From: Klebsiella terrigena
GTDB lineage: Bacteria > Pseudomonadota > Gammaproteobacteria > Enterobacterales > Enterobacteriaceae
Direction: 5' to 3'
NCBI RefSeq assembly: GCF_006539725.1
Contig: NZ_BJNO01000012.1
Location: 62,001 to 126,000 of the forward strand
DNA length: 64,000 nt
The first letter of the stretch is position 1. Every line of letters starts with the position of its first letter. Shown here in pieces: positions 49,294 to 59,696 of this stretch. Below the pieces are notes generated by a model. It was given only the letters and a program-made list of their open reading frames with translations, ran no database searches and was not told the origin of the DNA. A program made the position numbers and the translations under genes.

Positions 49294-52200
49294 TCAGGAA
49301 AAAATGCCGCTTTGCAGGGCATGGTCGATCAGATGCGCCTTATCGTGGGCGGGGTTGATGACCAGCAGCTGCTGAATCGCTTGCCGGTAGTCAGCCATAT
49401 TCCCCAGCCCGAGGTATCCCAGCGCCTCAATAAACAGGCAGTGCTGCCGGTGCTGCTGCGCCGCCGGGACGTCGAGCACCACCAGGTCAGGCAGCGAGAC
49501 GGCGAAGAAATCGGCGTCCGGGACGTCGTCACGATGGCGTCGGGCCCAGTCGATGAAATTGTGGAAATGGCGGTCCGCCTGCTGCACGTCGCCGCTCTTG
49601 CGCAGCGCCATTCCCTGCCAGAAGAGATAATCGGCGGGCTGATCGTTGTAGTAGCGACCGGCATCCAGCGACGCACCTCCCAGGCTCGCGCGCTGGTAAC
49701 AGGCTGCGGCGCGCTGGGTCTCTCCCGCCTGCGCGGCACAGTAGGCCAGCAAATACCAGATATCGTTATCCGTCTGCCCCGGAAGCCTTCCCTCTCCGAG
49801 GTTTAGGGGATAGCGCAGCGCCTCCTCCAGCCGCTGCGTCGCCGCAGAGTACGCCCGGCCATCAATCGCCTGTAAGGCAACGTGCAGCTGGTTAAGCAGA
49901 TATTGCCCCGTCACCTTGCCCTCCCCGCCTTCCCAGGGATGGAATTTTCGCGTACGGAGAATATCTGCGGCCTCGGCATAGTGCCCGCTGCTGTTCCACA
50001 GGCTGAGCAACTCGGCGGTGAGATCGTCCCGCTTCAGCACCACGGCGCGATGCGCCTGCAGATCGCGTAATCGATCGCCAACCGGCGCGCCGGTCAGCTT
50101 ATTGAGATAGTCGAGCTCGAAGCGAAAGCGCGCATTCTGCGGTTCAATGTCCACCGCTCGCTGCAGGCTGGCCAGCGCCTGGGAAAGATCCTGCCGCTTA
50201 TTCCACGCGTAGACGCCAAGCAGGCGATGGGCCGGCGCGTAGTCAGGATCTTTTGCCAGCACGTCACGCCAGCAGATTACGGCATCCTCGTAGCGGCGCT
50301 TGCTATACCAGAAGCAGCCCAGCAGATAGCGGGCAAACGCGCTCTCTTCCAGCCGCTGCAGCATCCAGACTTCATCCAGCGTGTTGGGGAAGCGGACCCG
50401 CAGGGCGTGACCGCGCTGCGCCGAGGCGATGAACTGCTGGCGCTCGTCGGCGTCGTCACTTAGCGCGGCGCGCCACAGCATAGGCAGCGCCTCCTGAGAA
50501 TCCAGTAGCGCCAGCAGCGCCTGTGCAGACGACGGCTGTCCGATAGAGAGCAGCCACCCCGCCAGCAGGCTGGCGTTGGCACCTCTGCGGCCGGTGACGC
50601 GCAGCAGGTTTTCCCGGGATTCATGATCCTGGCTAATCATCCAGCGCACGCAGTGCAGCGGATAGCTCAGCGGATACTGCCCGAGGCAGCGGACGATATA
50701 ATCCTGCGCCTCATCGCCGCGCCCTAATTTCGCCAGCGCCAGCGCCTTCAGGCCCATCGCGAGGTGGTTGGTGGCATTAAATTGCAGGCTGATGTCGACT
50801 TTTTCCAGCGCATCGGCAACCTCGCCGCGCTTCATCGCCAGCCGGGCCAGCGACCAGTAGGCCGCATCGCGGCAGCTGCCGCTCCATGAGGCTTTGTAAT
50901 AGCTATCCCAGGCGCCAGCTTCATCCCCCTGCCTTTCCAGAGCGCTGGCGAGAAGCATGCTGGCCTCGCCGTCGCGCGGATTTTTATTCAGCCGATGGGC
51001 GCGCTGCAGCGCGGAGCGGGCGCACTGCTCCGCCAGCGGCCAGTCGGCGCCGTTGAGCGCCAGGGTGCCAAGGGCGACGTTATTTCGGTAATCCTCGGGA
51101 TCAATCGCAATAGCCCGACGGTAGTAGTCTCCGGCGTAGCGGCTGGCGTGGTTATACTGCTCAAGATGCTGGCCAATGAAATAGAGTTCATCGCCGTTGT
51201 CGATGTCGTCCGGCAGCGCCGGCGCGGTTGCCGGCTCCGGTAACGGGGTCTGCTGGGCGAGATGCTCCTGATAATGCAGCAGCGGCTGGCCCTCGGCGCT
51301 TTTCGCCCGCAGGGTCAAGCGCGAAGCGCCGTTTTCCGCTAGCGCGTGCTGCCAGCTTTCACCCGGCTGCAGGGTTAGCTGGGTTTCATAGAGCGGCTGA
51401 TTATCCGCGCTCAGCTCCAGTACGATATTTTCCAGCGGCGCAATCGCATAGACTCCCAGCCGCAGCAGTCCCTCTTCACGAACCAGCTTTAGCGCCAGGC
51501 GGGTATTCGCATTTTGCACCATTCCCAACTCGCTATACGGCAGGAAGTTTTGGACAAAAATTTTCTCTTCATAGGGCGCAAGCCAGGTGAAATCCGGCTG
51601 GTTATCGGTAAAGACGCCGGTCATCAGCTCGATATAGGGGCCATTCGCGTCGGTCAGATTGCGATCCCAGGCCTGGCCGAAATCGCCATAACCCCAGCTC
51701 CACTGCTTTTTACCCGGCGAGATATGGTGATCGGCGACGTGCAGCAGTCCGCCTCGTTCATCGTGATGGTAGGCACCGACAAAATCATATGCTGATTTCT
51801 CTGCCATATAGGAGGTCGGTACAGGGACATTCTTATAGCGGGAGATATCCACGCCCGCGCTGTAGTCCACTTTATAGTAGGTGCCGGTGGCGATGGGGAA
51901 GGCAGAAACGTCGCGCTTGCCGTGATCGAACACGGCGGTAACGTCAGGTGGGAACACGCTCTGGTGGGCATCTCCGCCCTTCACCGCCGGGTTGGCCCAC
52001 CATAAGAAGTGGCGCGGCGTGGCGTTGCCGTTAAAGACCTTGCCGGTAATTTCAATCAGCGCGCGGTCGGGGTAAAGGGTAAAGCCGGCCATAACCTGCA
52101 GCCCGCGCATGGGCTCGGCTTCGCCCATCCATACGGTTTGCACGCCGCCTTCCCCCTGCTGGATGGTAAAATCGACGGGCATAAAGGTTGTCGGACGATG

Positions 52201-52569
52201 GTGCTGCGGCCAGTTAAACTCGATCCCGCCGGATATCCACGGCCCGAGCAGGCCGACCAGCGCCGGTTTTACCACTTCGTTGTAGTAGACGAAATCGCGC
52301 TGCTTAACTTTATCGTAGGCGCGATGGATGCGGCCGCCGAGCTCCGGCAGAAGCATAACGCGAATGAAATCATTCTCCATCCACACCGCCCGATAGTCGC
52401 GCATCTCCCGCTCGCCGGTTAAGGTATCAACCACGCCATAGGGGTACACGCTGCCGGAGGAACCCTGATAGACCCGCTTTTCGAGGAACATCGGGTTAGG
52501 ATCCTCCGCTCCCGTCGTCCACGTCGGGAGTGTAATCGTTTCCTGCCAGACCTTAACCGAACCGTGCAT
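49294..52569 (-). CDS. yphG: DUF5107 / TPR protein YphG
   Basis: A 1091-residue protein, about the length of E. coli YphG, with no signal peptide, so probably cytoplasmic. The N-terminal third (about residues 20-350) is the DUF5107 beta-sandwich, which resembles the galactose-mutarotase fold (LLPELGGRIHRAYD; ISGGIEFNWPQHH). The remainder is a long array of tetratricopeptide-like helices (for example YAGDYYRRAIAIDPEDYRNN and YEDAVICWRDVLAKDPDY). Function is unknown; a sugar-binding or sugar-hydrolysing domain on a protein-binding scaffold is my inference. GGAG eight bases before the ATG at 52569 supports that start over the GTG at 52581. It is divergent from the ROK regulator. Confidence 0.92.
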   Translation of the reverse strand: MHGSVKVWQETITLPTWTTGAEDPNPMFLEKRVYQGSSGSVYPYGVVDTLTGEREMRDYRAVWMENDFIRVMLLPELGGRIHRAYDKVKQRDFVYYNEVVKPALVGLLGPWISGGIEFNWPQHHRPTTFMPVDFTIQQGEGGVQTVWMGEAEPMRGLQVMAGFTLYPDRALIEITGKVFNGNATPRHFLWWANPAVKGGDAHQSVFPPDVTAVFDHGKRDVSAFPIATGTYYKVDYSAGVDISRYKNVPVPTSYMAEKSAYDFVGAYHHDERGGLLHVADHHISPGKKQWSWGYGDFGQAWDRNLTDANGPYIELMTGVFTDNQPDFTWLAPYEEKIFVQNFLPYSELGMVQNANTRLALKLVREEGLLRLGVYAIAPLENIVLELSADNQPLYETQLTLQPGESWQHALAENGASRLTLRAKSAEGQPLLHYQEHLAQQTPLPEPATAPALPDDIDNGDELYFIGQHLEQYNHASRYAGDYYRRAIAIDPEDYRNNVALGTLALNGADWPLAEQCARSALQRAHRLNKNPRDGEASMLLASALERQGDEAGAWDSYYKASWSGSCRDAAYWSLARLAMKRGEVADALEKVDISLQFNATNHLAMGLKALALAKLGRGDEAQDYIVRCLGQYPLSYPLHCVRWMISQDHESRENLLRVTGRRGANASLLAGWLLSIGQPSSAQALLALLDSQEALPMLWRAALSDDADERQQFIASAQRGHALRVRFPNTLDEVWMLQRLEESAFARYLLGCFWYSKRRYEDAVICWRDVLAKDPDYAPAHRLLGVYAWNKRQDLSQALASLQRAVDIEPQNARFRFELDYLNKLTGAPVGDRLRDLQAHRAVVLKRDDLTAELLSLWNSSGHYAEAADILRTRKFHPWEGGEGKVTGQYLLNQLHVALQAIDGRAYSAATQRLEEALRYPLNLGEGRLPGQTDNDIWYLLAYCAAQAGETQRAAACYQRASLGGASLDAGRYYNDQPADYLFWQGMALRKSGDVQQADRHFHNFIDWARRHRDDVPDADFFAVSLPDLVVLDVPAAQQHRQHCLFIEALGYLGLGNMADYRQAIQQLLVINPAHDKAHLIDHALQSGIFS

Positions 52570-52682
52570 AGCGCTCTCCACTAAAAGTAATTAAGTAAAA
52601 ACCTGATGGAGGCGAGTTTATAATCTTGAATAGCGGTTAAAATGCGCAATGCTCACGCAATATAGTTAAGGGAGTTAAGTGT

Positions 52683-53876
52683 ATGCAGCTAACCGGGTTC
52701 AACAACGTTCGGGTCAGGCAGGCCAACAAATCAATCTTTCTGGCCTGTTTGTGGCGGGAAAAGCAGCTCAGCAAATCGCAGCTCGCTCAGCTCAGCGGGC
52801 TTTCCATTCCGGCGGTGAGCAACATACTCGACGAGCTGCTCAGCGAAGGCCTCATCAGCCACTCCGCGGAAAAAATGAGCAATCGGGGCGTCAATAGCGG
52901 TAGCTTTCAGATCCCGCTCCACGGTGCCTGGACGCTATGCATGAACATCACCCCCACCAGCATTGAGTACCATCTCGCCGACGCTCGCCTGCTGGCCGTC
53001 GACGCGCACCAGCATATTCGTATCGATGCGCCGACGCCTCAGGCTTTGCTGGCGGCGATTATCGACTGCTGGCGCCGCGTCCACCGCCGCTATCCGCAGC
53101 ATAAAATCAACATCGCGCTGGGTGTTCACGGGCAGGTAGATCCGGTAACCGGCGTTTCGCAAACCATGCCGCAGGCGCGCTGGAAAACGCCTGTCGAACT
53201 CAAATACTTACTTGAGGAAGAGCTCGGCGTTCAGGTCAGGGTCGATAATGACTGCGCCATGCTGGCGCTGGCCGAAAAATGGCAGAACAGCGCCGCGCCG
53301 CAGGATTTTTGCGTGATCAACGTCGATTACGGTATTGGTTCATCGTTTGTTATTAACGATCAGATCTACCGCGGAAGCCTCTACGGTAGCGGCCAGATTG
53401 GCCATACGATCGTCAATCCTGATGGCTCAGCCTGCGACTGCGGGCGCTATGGCTGTCTGGAAACCATCGCCTCGCTCAGCGCGTTGAAAAAGCAGGCTCG
53501 GGTGTGGCTAAAAACCCAGCCGGAGGCGCAGCCCTCCCCTGAAAAACTCACCACCGAGTCGCTTATTGCGGCCTGGGAACAGGGCGACGTGCATATCCGC
53601 GCCTGGGTTGAACGCTCCGCCAACGCCATTGGCCTGAGCCTGTATAACTTCCTCAATCTGCTCAATATTAATCAGATATGGCTCTATGGCCGCAGCTGCG
53701 CTTTTGGCGAGCAGTGGCTAAACACCATTGTTAAACAAACCAGCTTTAACCCCTTTGACCACGGCGACGCTCCGCGCGCGCACGCTACCCAAATTAGCTT
53801 CGGTCGGCTCACGCGTCCGCAGCAGCTGCTGGGCATTGGCTATCTGTACGTGGAGGAGGCGCTGGAGAAAATTTAG
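52683..53876 (+). CDS. yphH: ROK-family repressor (YphH-like)
   Basis: A 397-residue regulator of the NagC/XylR type, the same length as E. coli YphH. The N-terminal helix-turn-helix (about residues 28-75, [20 protein letters not shown]) binds DNA, and the rest is the ROK sugar-kinase fold. The zinc-binding signature is present as [10 protein letters not shown] (about 256-265), and the kinase-like [11 protein letters not shown] supplies the acidic residue. It is divergent from yphG with a 113-bp gap and so is the likely repressor of the yphG-porter-epimerase unit, released by the transported sugar or its phosphate. Confidence 0.93.
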   Translation: MQLTGFNNVRVRQANKSIFLACLWREKQLSKSQLAQLSGLSIPAVSNILDELLSEGLISHSAEKMSNRGVNSGSFQIPLHGAWTLCMNITPTSIEYHLADARLLAVDAHQHIRIDAPTPQALLAAIIDCWRRVHRRYPQHKINIALGVHGQVDPVTGVSQTMPQARWKTPVELKYLLEEELGVQVRVDNDCAMLALAEKWQNSAAPQDFCVINVDYGIGSSFVINDQIYRGSLYGSGQIGHTIVNPDGSACDCGRYGCLETIASLSALKKQARVWLKTQPEAQPSPEKLTTESLIAAWEQGDVHIRAWVERSANAIGLSLYNFLNLLNINQIWLYGRSCAFGEQWLNTIVKQTSFNPFDHGDAPRAHATQISFGRLTRPQQLLGIGYLYVEEALEKI

Positions 53877-53953
53877 GCGCCGGTCTCAATTCGTGGCGGG
53901 GAGCAAAATTGTGTATTACGTTTAAAGAACACGTCTTTCATAAGGTGCTGGTT

Positions 53954-54376
53954 ATGAACGCATTACGCTATTTTGATTTTGGTTCCTCACGCCACGTCCT
54001 GCTCCTGATTGCGCGAATTGCCGTCGTGCTGCTGTTTATCATCTTTGGCTACCCCAAGCTGATGGGGTTTAGCGGCACCGTGCAATATATGGCGTCATCC
54101 GGCGCGCCGCTGCCGACGCTGGCGGCGATTATCGCTATCGTGATGGAGGTTCCGGCGGCGATCCTGATTATTCTCGGCTTCTTCACGCGTCCGCTGGCGG
54201 TCATTTTTATTTTTTATACGCTGGGTACGGCGGTTATTGGCCACCACTACTGGGATATGTCCGGCGATGCGGTGCTGCCGAATATGATTAACTTCTATAA
54301 AAACGTCAGCATTGCCGGCGCCTTCCTGCTGCTGGCGATAGTGGGCCCGGGCGCCATCTCCCTCGACCGCCGTTAA
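53954..54376 (+). CDS. yphA: DoxX-family inner-membrane protein YphA
   Basis: A 140-residue protein with four hydrophobic spans ([20 protein letters not shown] opening), the DoxX/SURF4-like fold, and the same length as E. coli YphA. Function is unknown. I use the ATG at 53954, preceded by AAGGTG; the ORF could begin 45 bases earlier but with no likeness to the family. It follows the ROK gene by 77 bp, and in E. coli it lies at the other end of the yph cluster, so the locus has been rearranged. Confidence 0.93.
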   Translation: MNALRYFDFGSSRHVLLLIARIAVVLLFIIFGYPKLMGFSGTVQYMASSGAPLPTLAAIIAIVMEVPAAILIILGFFTRPLAVIFIFYTLGTAVIGHHYWDMSGDAVLPNMINFYKNVSIAGAFLLLAIVGPGAISLDRR

Positions 54377-54394
54377 TCATCGGACAACGGACGT

Positions 54395-54421
54395 AAAAAA
54401 GGCCGCATTCGCGGCCTTTTA
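54395..54421. terminator. Bidirectional terminator between yphA and glyA
   Basis: GGCCGC-ATTC-GCGGCC forms a 6-bp stem at 54401-54416, flanked by AAAAAA on the left and TTTTA on the right. It therefore reads as an intrinsic terminator on both strands for the convergent genes. Confidence 0.87.
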
Positions 54422-54442
54422 TTCGCTTTCAACAGCTAAGCG

Positions 54443-55696
<1,254 letters not shown>

Positions 55697-55811
55697 CCGC
55701 ATCTCCTGCTCAGCTAACAATAGATTACAGCTCTAAATGGGGGCCTTTTTGGGCGACGGGCCACAGTATAACTGAATCGTTCTGTGATAACAGGTCTTGA
55801 CAAACGATTTT

Positions 55812-55827
55812 ACGCAAACGTTTGGCT
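55812..55827. promoter_or_regulatory. PurR operator of glyA
   Basis: ACGCAAACGTTTGGCT agrees with the PurR consensus ACGCAAACGTTTTCNT at all but two of the defined positions. It lies about 115 bp before the glyA start, consistent with known purine repression of glyA. MetR sites are expected in this region but I could not identify them with confidence. Confidence 0.82.
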
Positions 55828-55970
55828 CCGCATGACACAAGGCTTTGAGCAATAACGCCTCTCCGATTATCAACGGATTTCTTTTCAGGTTTGTGATGCA
55901 AATTCTTCACGTTGTAACTGTTTTAATGCAGTGTGTTAAAGAACCATTTACATTGCAGGGTTATTTATAT

Positions 55971-55993
55971 AAGATGCATTTGAAATGCATCAT
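55971..55993. promoter_or_regulatory. NsrR operator of hmp
   Basis: AAGATGCATTT and AAATGCATCAT are separated by one base, a near-perfect copy of the 11-1-11 NsrR palindrome, ending 25 bp before the hmp start. NsrR holds a nitric-oxide-sensitive Fe-S cluster and represses hmp. The rest of the 322-bp glyA-hmp gap is AT-rich and shows no gene. Confidence 0.88.
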
Positions 55994-56018
55994 TAAGATA
56001 ATACTAAAGGAAGCTGCT

Positions 56019-57209
56019 ATGCTCGACGCTCAAACCATCGCTACGGTCAAAGCCACCATTCCCCTGCTGGTCGAAACGGGTCCTAAGCTGACCGCCCACT
56101 TCTACGATCGCATGTTTGCTCATAACCCCGAACTCAAAGAAATCTTCAATATGAGCAACCAGCGCAACGGCGATCAGCGTGAAGCGCTGTTTAACGCTAT
56201 TGCTGCCTACGCGAGCAATATCGATAACCTGGCGGCCCTGCTGCCGGCGGTAGAGAAAATCGCGCAGAAGCACACCAGCTTCCAGATCCGTCCGGAGCAG
56301 TACAATATCGTCGGCGGCCACCTGCTGGCGACGCTGGATGAAATGTTCAGCCCGGGCCAGGAAGTCCTTGATGCGTGGGCCAAAGCCTACGGCGTGCTGG
56401 CTAACGTCTTTATCAATCGCGAAGCCGAAATCTATCAGGATAGCGCCAGCAAGACCGGCGGCTGGGAAGGCACCCGCGCGTTCCGCATTGTGAAGAAAAC
56501 CCCGCGCAGCGCGCTGATCACCAGCTTCGAGATGGAGCCGGTGGACGGCCAGCCGGTTGCCGACTATCAGCCGGGCCAGTACCTGGCCGTCTGGCTGAAG
56601 CCGGAAGGGTTTGAATATCAGGAGATTCGCCAGTACTCCCTGACGCGTAAGGCGGATGGTAAAGGCTATCGCATTGCCGTGAAGCGCGAGAGCGGCGGCC
56701 AGGTTTCGAACTGGCTGCACAATGCGTCAAGCGAAGGGGACGTTGTCCACCTCGCGGCGCCGGCGGGCGACTTCTTCCTGACCGTTGACGCCGAAACCCC
56801 GGTAACGCTGCTCTCCGGCGGCGTCGGCCAGACGCCAATGCTGGCAATGCTGGATTCGCTGGCAAAAGCGCGGCATCCGGCGCAGGTTAACTGGTTCCAC
56901 GCGGCGGAAAACGGTGAGGTTCACGCCTTTGCCGATGAGGTCAGCGCGCTGGGCGCGGCCCTGCCTAAGTTTGCGTCTCACGTCTGGTATCGCAGCCCAG
57001 GTGAAGAGGACCGTCAGGCGGCGCGTTTTAATAGCGAAGGTTTGATGGATTTGACCGCTCAGGCAGAGAGCCTGCGCGACCCGCTGATGCAGTTCTACCT
57101 CTGCGGCCCGGTGGCCTTTATGCAGCATGCGGCAAAGCAGCTGGTGGCGCTTGGCGTCAATAGCGAGCGCATTCATTACGAATGCTTCGGCCCGCACAAG
57201 GTACTGTAA
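56019..57209 (+). CDS. hmp: Flavohaemoglobin, nitric oxide dioxygenase
   Basis: A 396-residue enzyme that turns nitric oxide and oxygen into nitrate using NAD(P)H. The globin domain is about residues 1-138, with the proximal histidine in [14 protein letters not shown] (about His85). The FAD domain holds RQYSLT (about 206-211), and the NAD domain holds [15 protein letters not shown] and the C-terminal CFGPHKVL. The ATG at 56019 has AAAGGA before it; the reading from 55845 would run through the NsrR operator and is not credible. It is divergent from glyA. Confidence 0.98.
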   Translation: MLDAQTIATVKATIPLLVETGPKLTAHFYDRMFAHNPELKEIFNMSNQRNGDQREALFNAIAAYASNIDNLAALLPAVEKIAQKHTSFQIRPEQYNIVGGHLLATLDEMFSPGQEVLDAWAKAYGVLANVFINREAEIYQDSASKTGGWEGTRAFRIVKKTPRSALITSFEMEPVDGQPVADYQPGQYLAVWLKPEGFEYQEIRQYSLTRKADGKGYRIAVKRESGGQVSNWLHNASSEGDVVHLAAPAGDFFLTVDAETPVTLLSGGVGQTPMLAMLDSLAKARHPAQVNWFHAAENGEVHAFADEVSALGAALPKFASHVWYRSPGEEDRQAARFNSEGLMDLTAQAESLRDPLMQFYLCGPVAFMQHAAKQLVALGVNSERIHYECFGPHKVL

Positions 57210-57215
57210 TTGATG

Positions 57216-57240
57216 ACCCTCTCCCCGCCGGGGAGAGGGT
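57216..57240. terminator. Hairpin between hmp and glnB
   Basis: Perfect 11-bp arms (ACCCTCTCCCC / GGGGAGAGGGT) with a GCC loop sit 6 bp after both convergent stops. No T run follows on either strand. It could block read-through or protect 3' ends. Confidence 0.6.
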
Positions 57241-57246
57241 TAAAAC

Positions 57247-57597
<351 letters not shown>

Positions 57598-57603
57598 TTA
57601 GTC

Positions 57604-57619
57604 GCGTAACCGGTTGCTT
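57604..57619 (-). promoter_or_regulatory. PurR-type operator before glnB
   Basis: On the minus strand this reads AAGCAACCGGTTACGC, fitting the PurR pattern ANGCAANCGNTTNC. It lies 19-34 bp before the glnB start. Purine control of glnB is known in E. coli. Confidence 0.7.
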
Positions 57620-57650
57620 ACCGTATCATAACTTGCGCTATGGCGCGGAG

Positions 57651-58988
57651 CTACTCTTTAAAGTCGTTGGCGTCGAGCTCGTGGCGCGACAGCAGTTTAT
57701 AAAATTCGGTGCGGTTGCGCCCGGCCATTCTGGCCGCGTGCGTCACGTTACCTTTGGTAATTTGCAGCAGCTTGCGCAGGTAGTTCAGCTCAAACTGATT
57801 ACGCGCCTCAACGAAGGTCGGCAGCGCGGTATTTTCGCCTTCCAGCGCCTGCTCCACCAGCGCATCGCTGATCACCGGCGAGGAGGTCAGCGCCACGCAC
57901 TGCTCAATCACGTTCACCAGCTGGCGCACGTTGCCCGGCCATTTGGCGGCCATCAGCCGCTTCATCGCGTCGGTCGAGAAGGCGCGAACAAACGGCTTAT
58001 GCCGGTCGGCCGACTGGCGCAGCAGATGGTTGGCAAGAAGCGGAATATCCTCGGTGCGATCGGCGAGAGGCGGGATCTTGAGGTTCACCACGTTCAGGCG
58101 ATAAAACAGATCTTCGCGGAACTCGCCGCGCGCCATCGCCTTAGGCAGGTCGCGGTGGGTGGCGGAGACGATGCGCACGTCGATGTCGATGTCGCGGTTG
58201 CTGCCCAGCGGGCGAACCTTGCGCTCCTGCAGAACGCGCAGCAGTTTGACCTGCAGAGCCACCGGCATATCGCCGATCTCATCGAGAAACAGCGTGCCCC
58301 CTTCGGCGGCCTGAAACAGCCCTTCCCGATTGCTGACCGCGCCGGTAAAGGCGCCGCGGGCGTGGCCAAACAGCTCCGACTCCAGCAGCTGCTCCGGCAG
58401 GGCGCCGCAGTTAATGGCGACAAAGGGCTTGGCGTGGCGCGGGCTGGCGTTATGGATCGCCTGGGCGACGATCTCTTTGCCGGTGCCGCTCTGGCCGTTA
58501 ATCAGCACGCTGACGTCCGACTGCGCCACCATGCCCGCCTGCTCCAGCAGGCGCTGCATCAGCGGGCTACGGGTCACAATCGCCTGACGCCAGCGCTCAT
58601 CCGTCGTCGGCGCGCTGTGCTCCAGCGCGTCATCAATGGCTTTGTACAGCGCGTCCTTGTCTACCGGCTTGGTCAGGAAGCTGAACACACCCTGCTGGGT
58701 CGCCGCCACCGCATCAGGAATCGAGCCGTGGGCGGTGAGAATAATCACCGGCATTCCCGGCTGCACCTTCTGGATTTCGGCAAACAGCTGCAGGCCGTCC
58801 ATTTCATCCATGCGCAAATCGCTGACCACCAGGTCGACCTTATCGCGTCCCAGCACGCGCAGCGCTTCGGGCCCGCTTTCGGCAGTGGTCACGCTGTAGC
58901 CTTCGCTGACAAGACGCATCCCCAGCAGCTTCAGCAGCCCTGGGTCATCGTCCACCAGCAGCAGGCGCGCGGGTTTACGGCTCGTCAT
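57651..58988 (-). CDS. glrR: Sigma-54 dependent response regulator GlrR
   Basis: A 445-residue activator of the NtrC type. The receiver domain (about residues 5-120) has the phosphoacceptor in [12 protein letters not shown] (Asp56) and Lys in FLTKPVDK. The AAA+ domain (about 135-370) has Walker [11 protein letters not shown], the sigma-54 contact loop GARGAFTGA-type sequence ([15 protein letters not shown]), and Walker [13 protein letters not shown] Fis-type helix-turn-helix ends the protein ([20 protein letters not shown]). The ATG ending at 58988 gives the family length. It overlaps qseG by 14 bases and activates glmY, whose operators lie at 61602-61715. Confidence 0.97.
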   Translation of the reverse strand: MTSRKPARLLLVDDDPGLLKLLGMRLVSEGYSVTTAESGPEALRVLGRDKVDLVVSDLRMDEMDGLQLFAEIQKVQPGMPVIILTAHGSIPDAVAATQQGVFSFLTKPVDKDALYKAIDDALEHSAPTTDERWRQAIVTRSPLMQRLLEQAGMVAQSDVSVLINGQSGTGKEIVAQAIHNASPRHAKPFVAINCGALPEQLLESELFGHARGAFTGAVSNREGLFQAAEGGTLFLDEIGDMPVALQVKLLRVLQERKVRPLGSNRDIDIDVRIVSATHRDLPKAMARGEFREDLFYRLNVVNLKIPPLADRTEDIPLLANHLLRQSADRHKPFVRAFSTDAMKRLMAAKWPGNVRQLVNVIEQCVALTSSPVISDALVEQALEGENTALPTFVEARNQFELNYLRKLLQITKGNVTHAARMAGRNRTEFYKLLSRHELDANDFKE

Positions 58989-59679
58989 GCGTGGCCTCCG
59001 GGATTTTTTCGCCGCCGTGCCCGACGTCAGAATTAAAATTTCCGCCCGGCTTGCGGGTAGAGAGCTGACGTTCGATATCGGTAAGATTTTCCAGCTTACG
59101 CGTGGTGAGCTCCAGCTCGCCGCGCAGCTGCTGCTCCTGCTGGCGCAGCGCGTCGAGCTCGGCATCGCTGGTCTGCTGTAGTTTCGCGTAGCGGGAGCGC
59201 TCGTCCACCAGCTGCAGCTGTCGGCTCTGGCCGTCGCGCCAGAGCTGGTAAAGCGCGCGCACCTGCACGGCTATTTGCGAGCTGAAGGTGTCCAGGCGAG
59301 AAACCAGCTCGCGCCGCTCGTCGGGGGTAATTTTGGCGTCCGCCAGCAAAATGCCGCGCTTAAACGCATCCTGCCAGCGGTCGTCACCGTGCAGCCGGGC
59401 TTCCGCCCGCGCCTGCACCGGAGAAAGGCGATCGGCGCAGTCAATTCCGCGTAGCCAGTAGAGCGGATTTTTGTCGCTGATATCCCCGTTCAGGGACCAG
59501 ATATCCGCGCACTCAACCGAGAGGAAATCCGCCACCTGATGCTGCGGCAGCTCGGGCTGCGCTTTGTCGCTTGCCGTGTGCGGTGATAAAGCCGTGGAAC
59601 ATCCGGCCAGCGCCAGGCAGGAAACGCCGGTCAGCAGCCAGACCTTGACGGGACGAACCCATGCGAAAAAGTGGGACAT
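58975..59679 (-). CDS. qseG: Outer-membrane lipoprotein QseG
   Basis: A lipoprotein of about 234 residues encoded between sensor and regulator. The signal ends at the lipobox LALAGC, followed by Ser-Thr, which favours outer-membrane sorting. The C-terminal half is a coiled coil (DELDALRQQEQQLRGELELT-like), and the conserved ITPDERRELVSR-type region is in the middle. In E. coli it activates the sensor QseE/GlrK and has been linked to effector translocation. Two starts are possible: the ATG at 59679 (chosen, giving a signal of normal length) or the ATG at 59700, which overlaps the glrK stop as ATGA and would add seven residues. Confidence 0.92.
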   Translation of the reverse strand: MSHFFAWVRPVKVWLLTGVSCLALAGCSTALSPHTASDKAQPELPQHQVADFLSVECADIWSLNGDISDKNPLYWLRGIDCADRLSPVQARAEARLHGDDRWQDAFKRGILLADAKITPDERRELVSRLDTFSSQIAVQVRALYQLWRDGQSRQLQLVDERSRYAKLQQTSDAELDALRQQEQQLRGELELTTRKLENLTDIERQLSTRKPGGNFNSDVGHGGEKIPEATHDEP

Positions 59680-59696
59680 AGTCACCCATTGTTGAT

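Noticed and set aside
55845-56018. N-terminal extension of hmp by 58 codons
   Set aside because: It would translate through the NsrR operator and promoter, and the extra residues have no likeness to flavohaemoglobins.
57633-59036. 467-codon plus-strand ORF opposite glrR
   Set aside because: Antisense shadow of a clear sigma-54 activator gene with no recognisable features.
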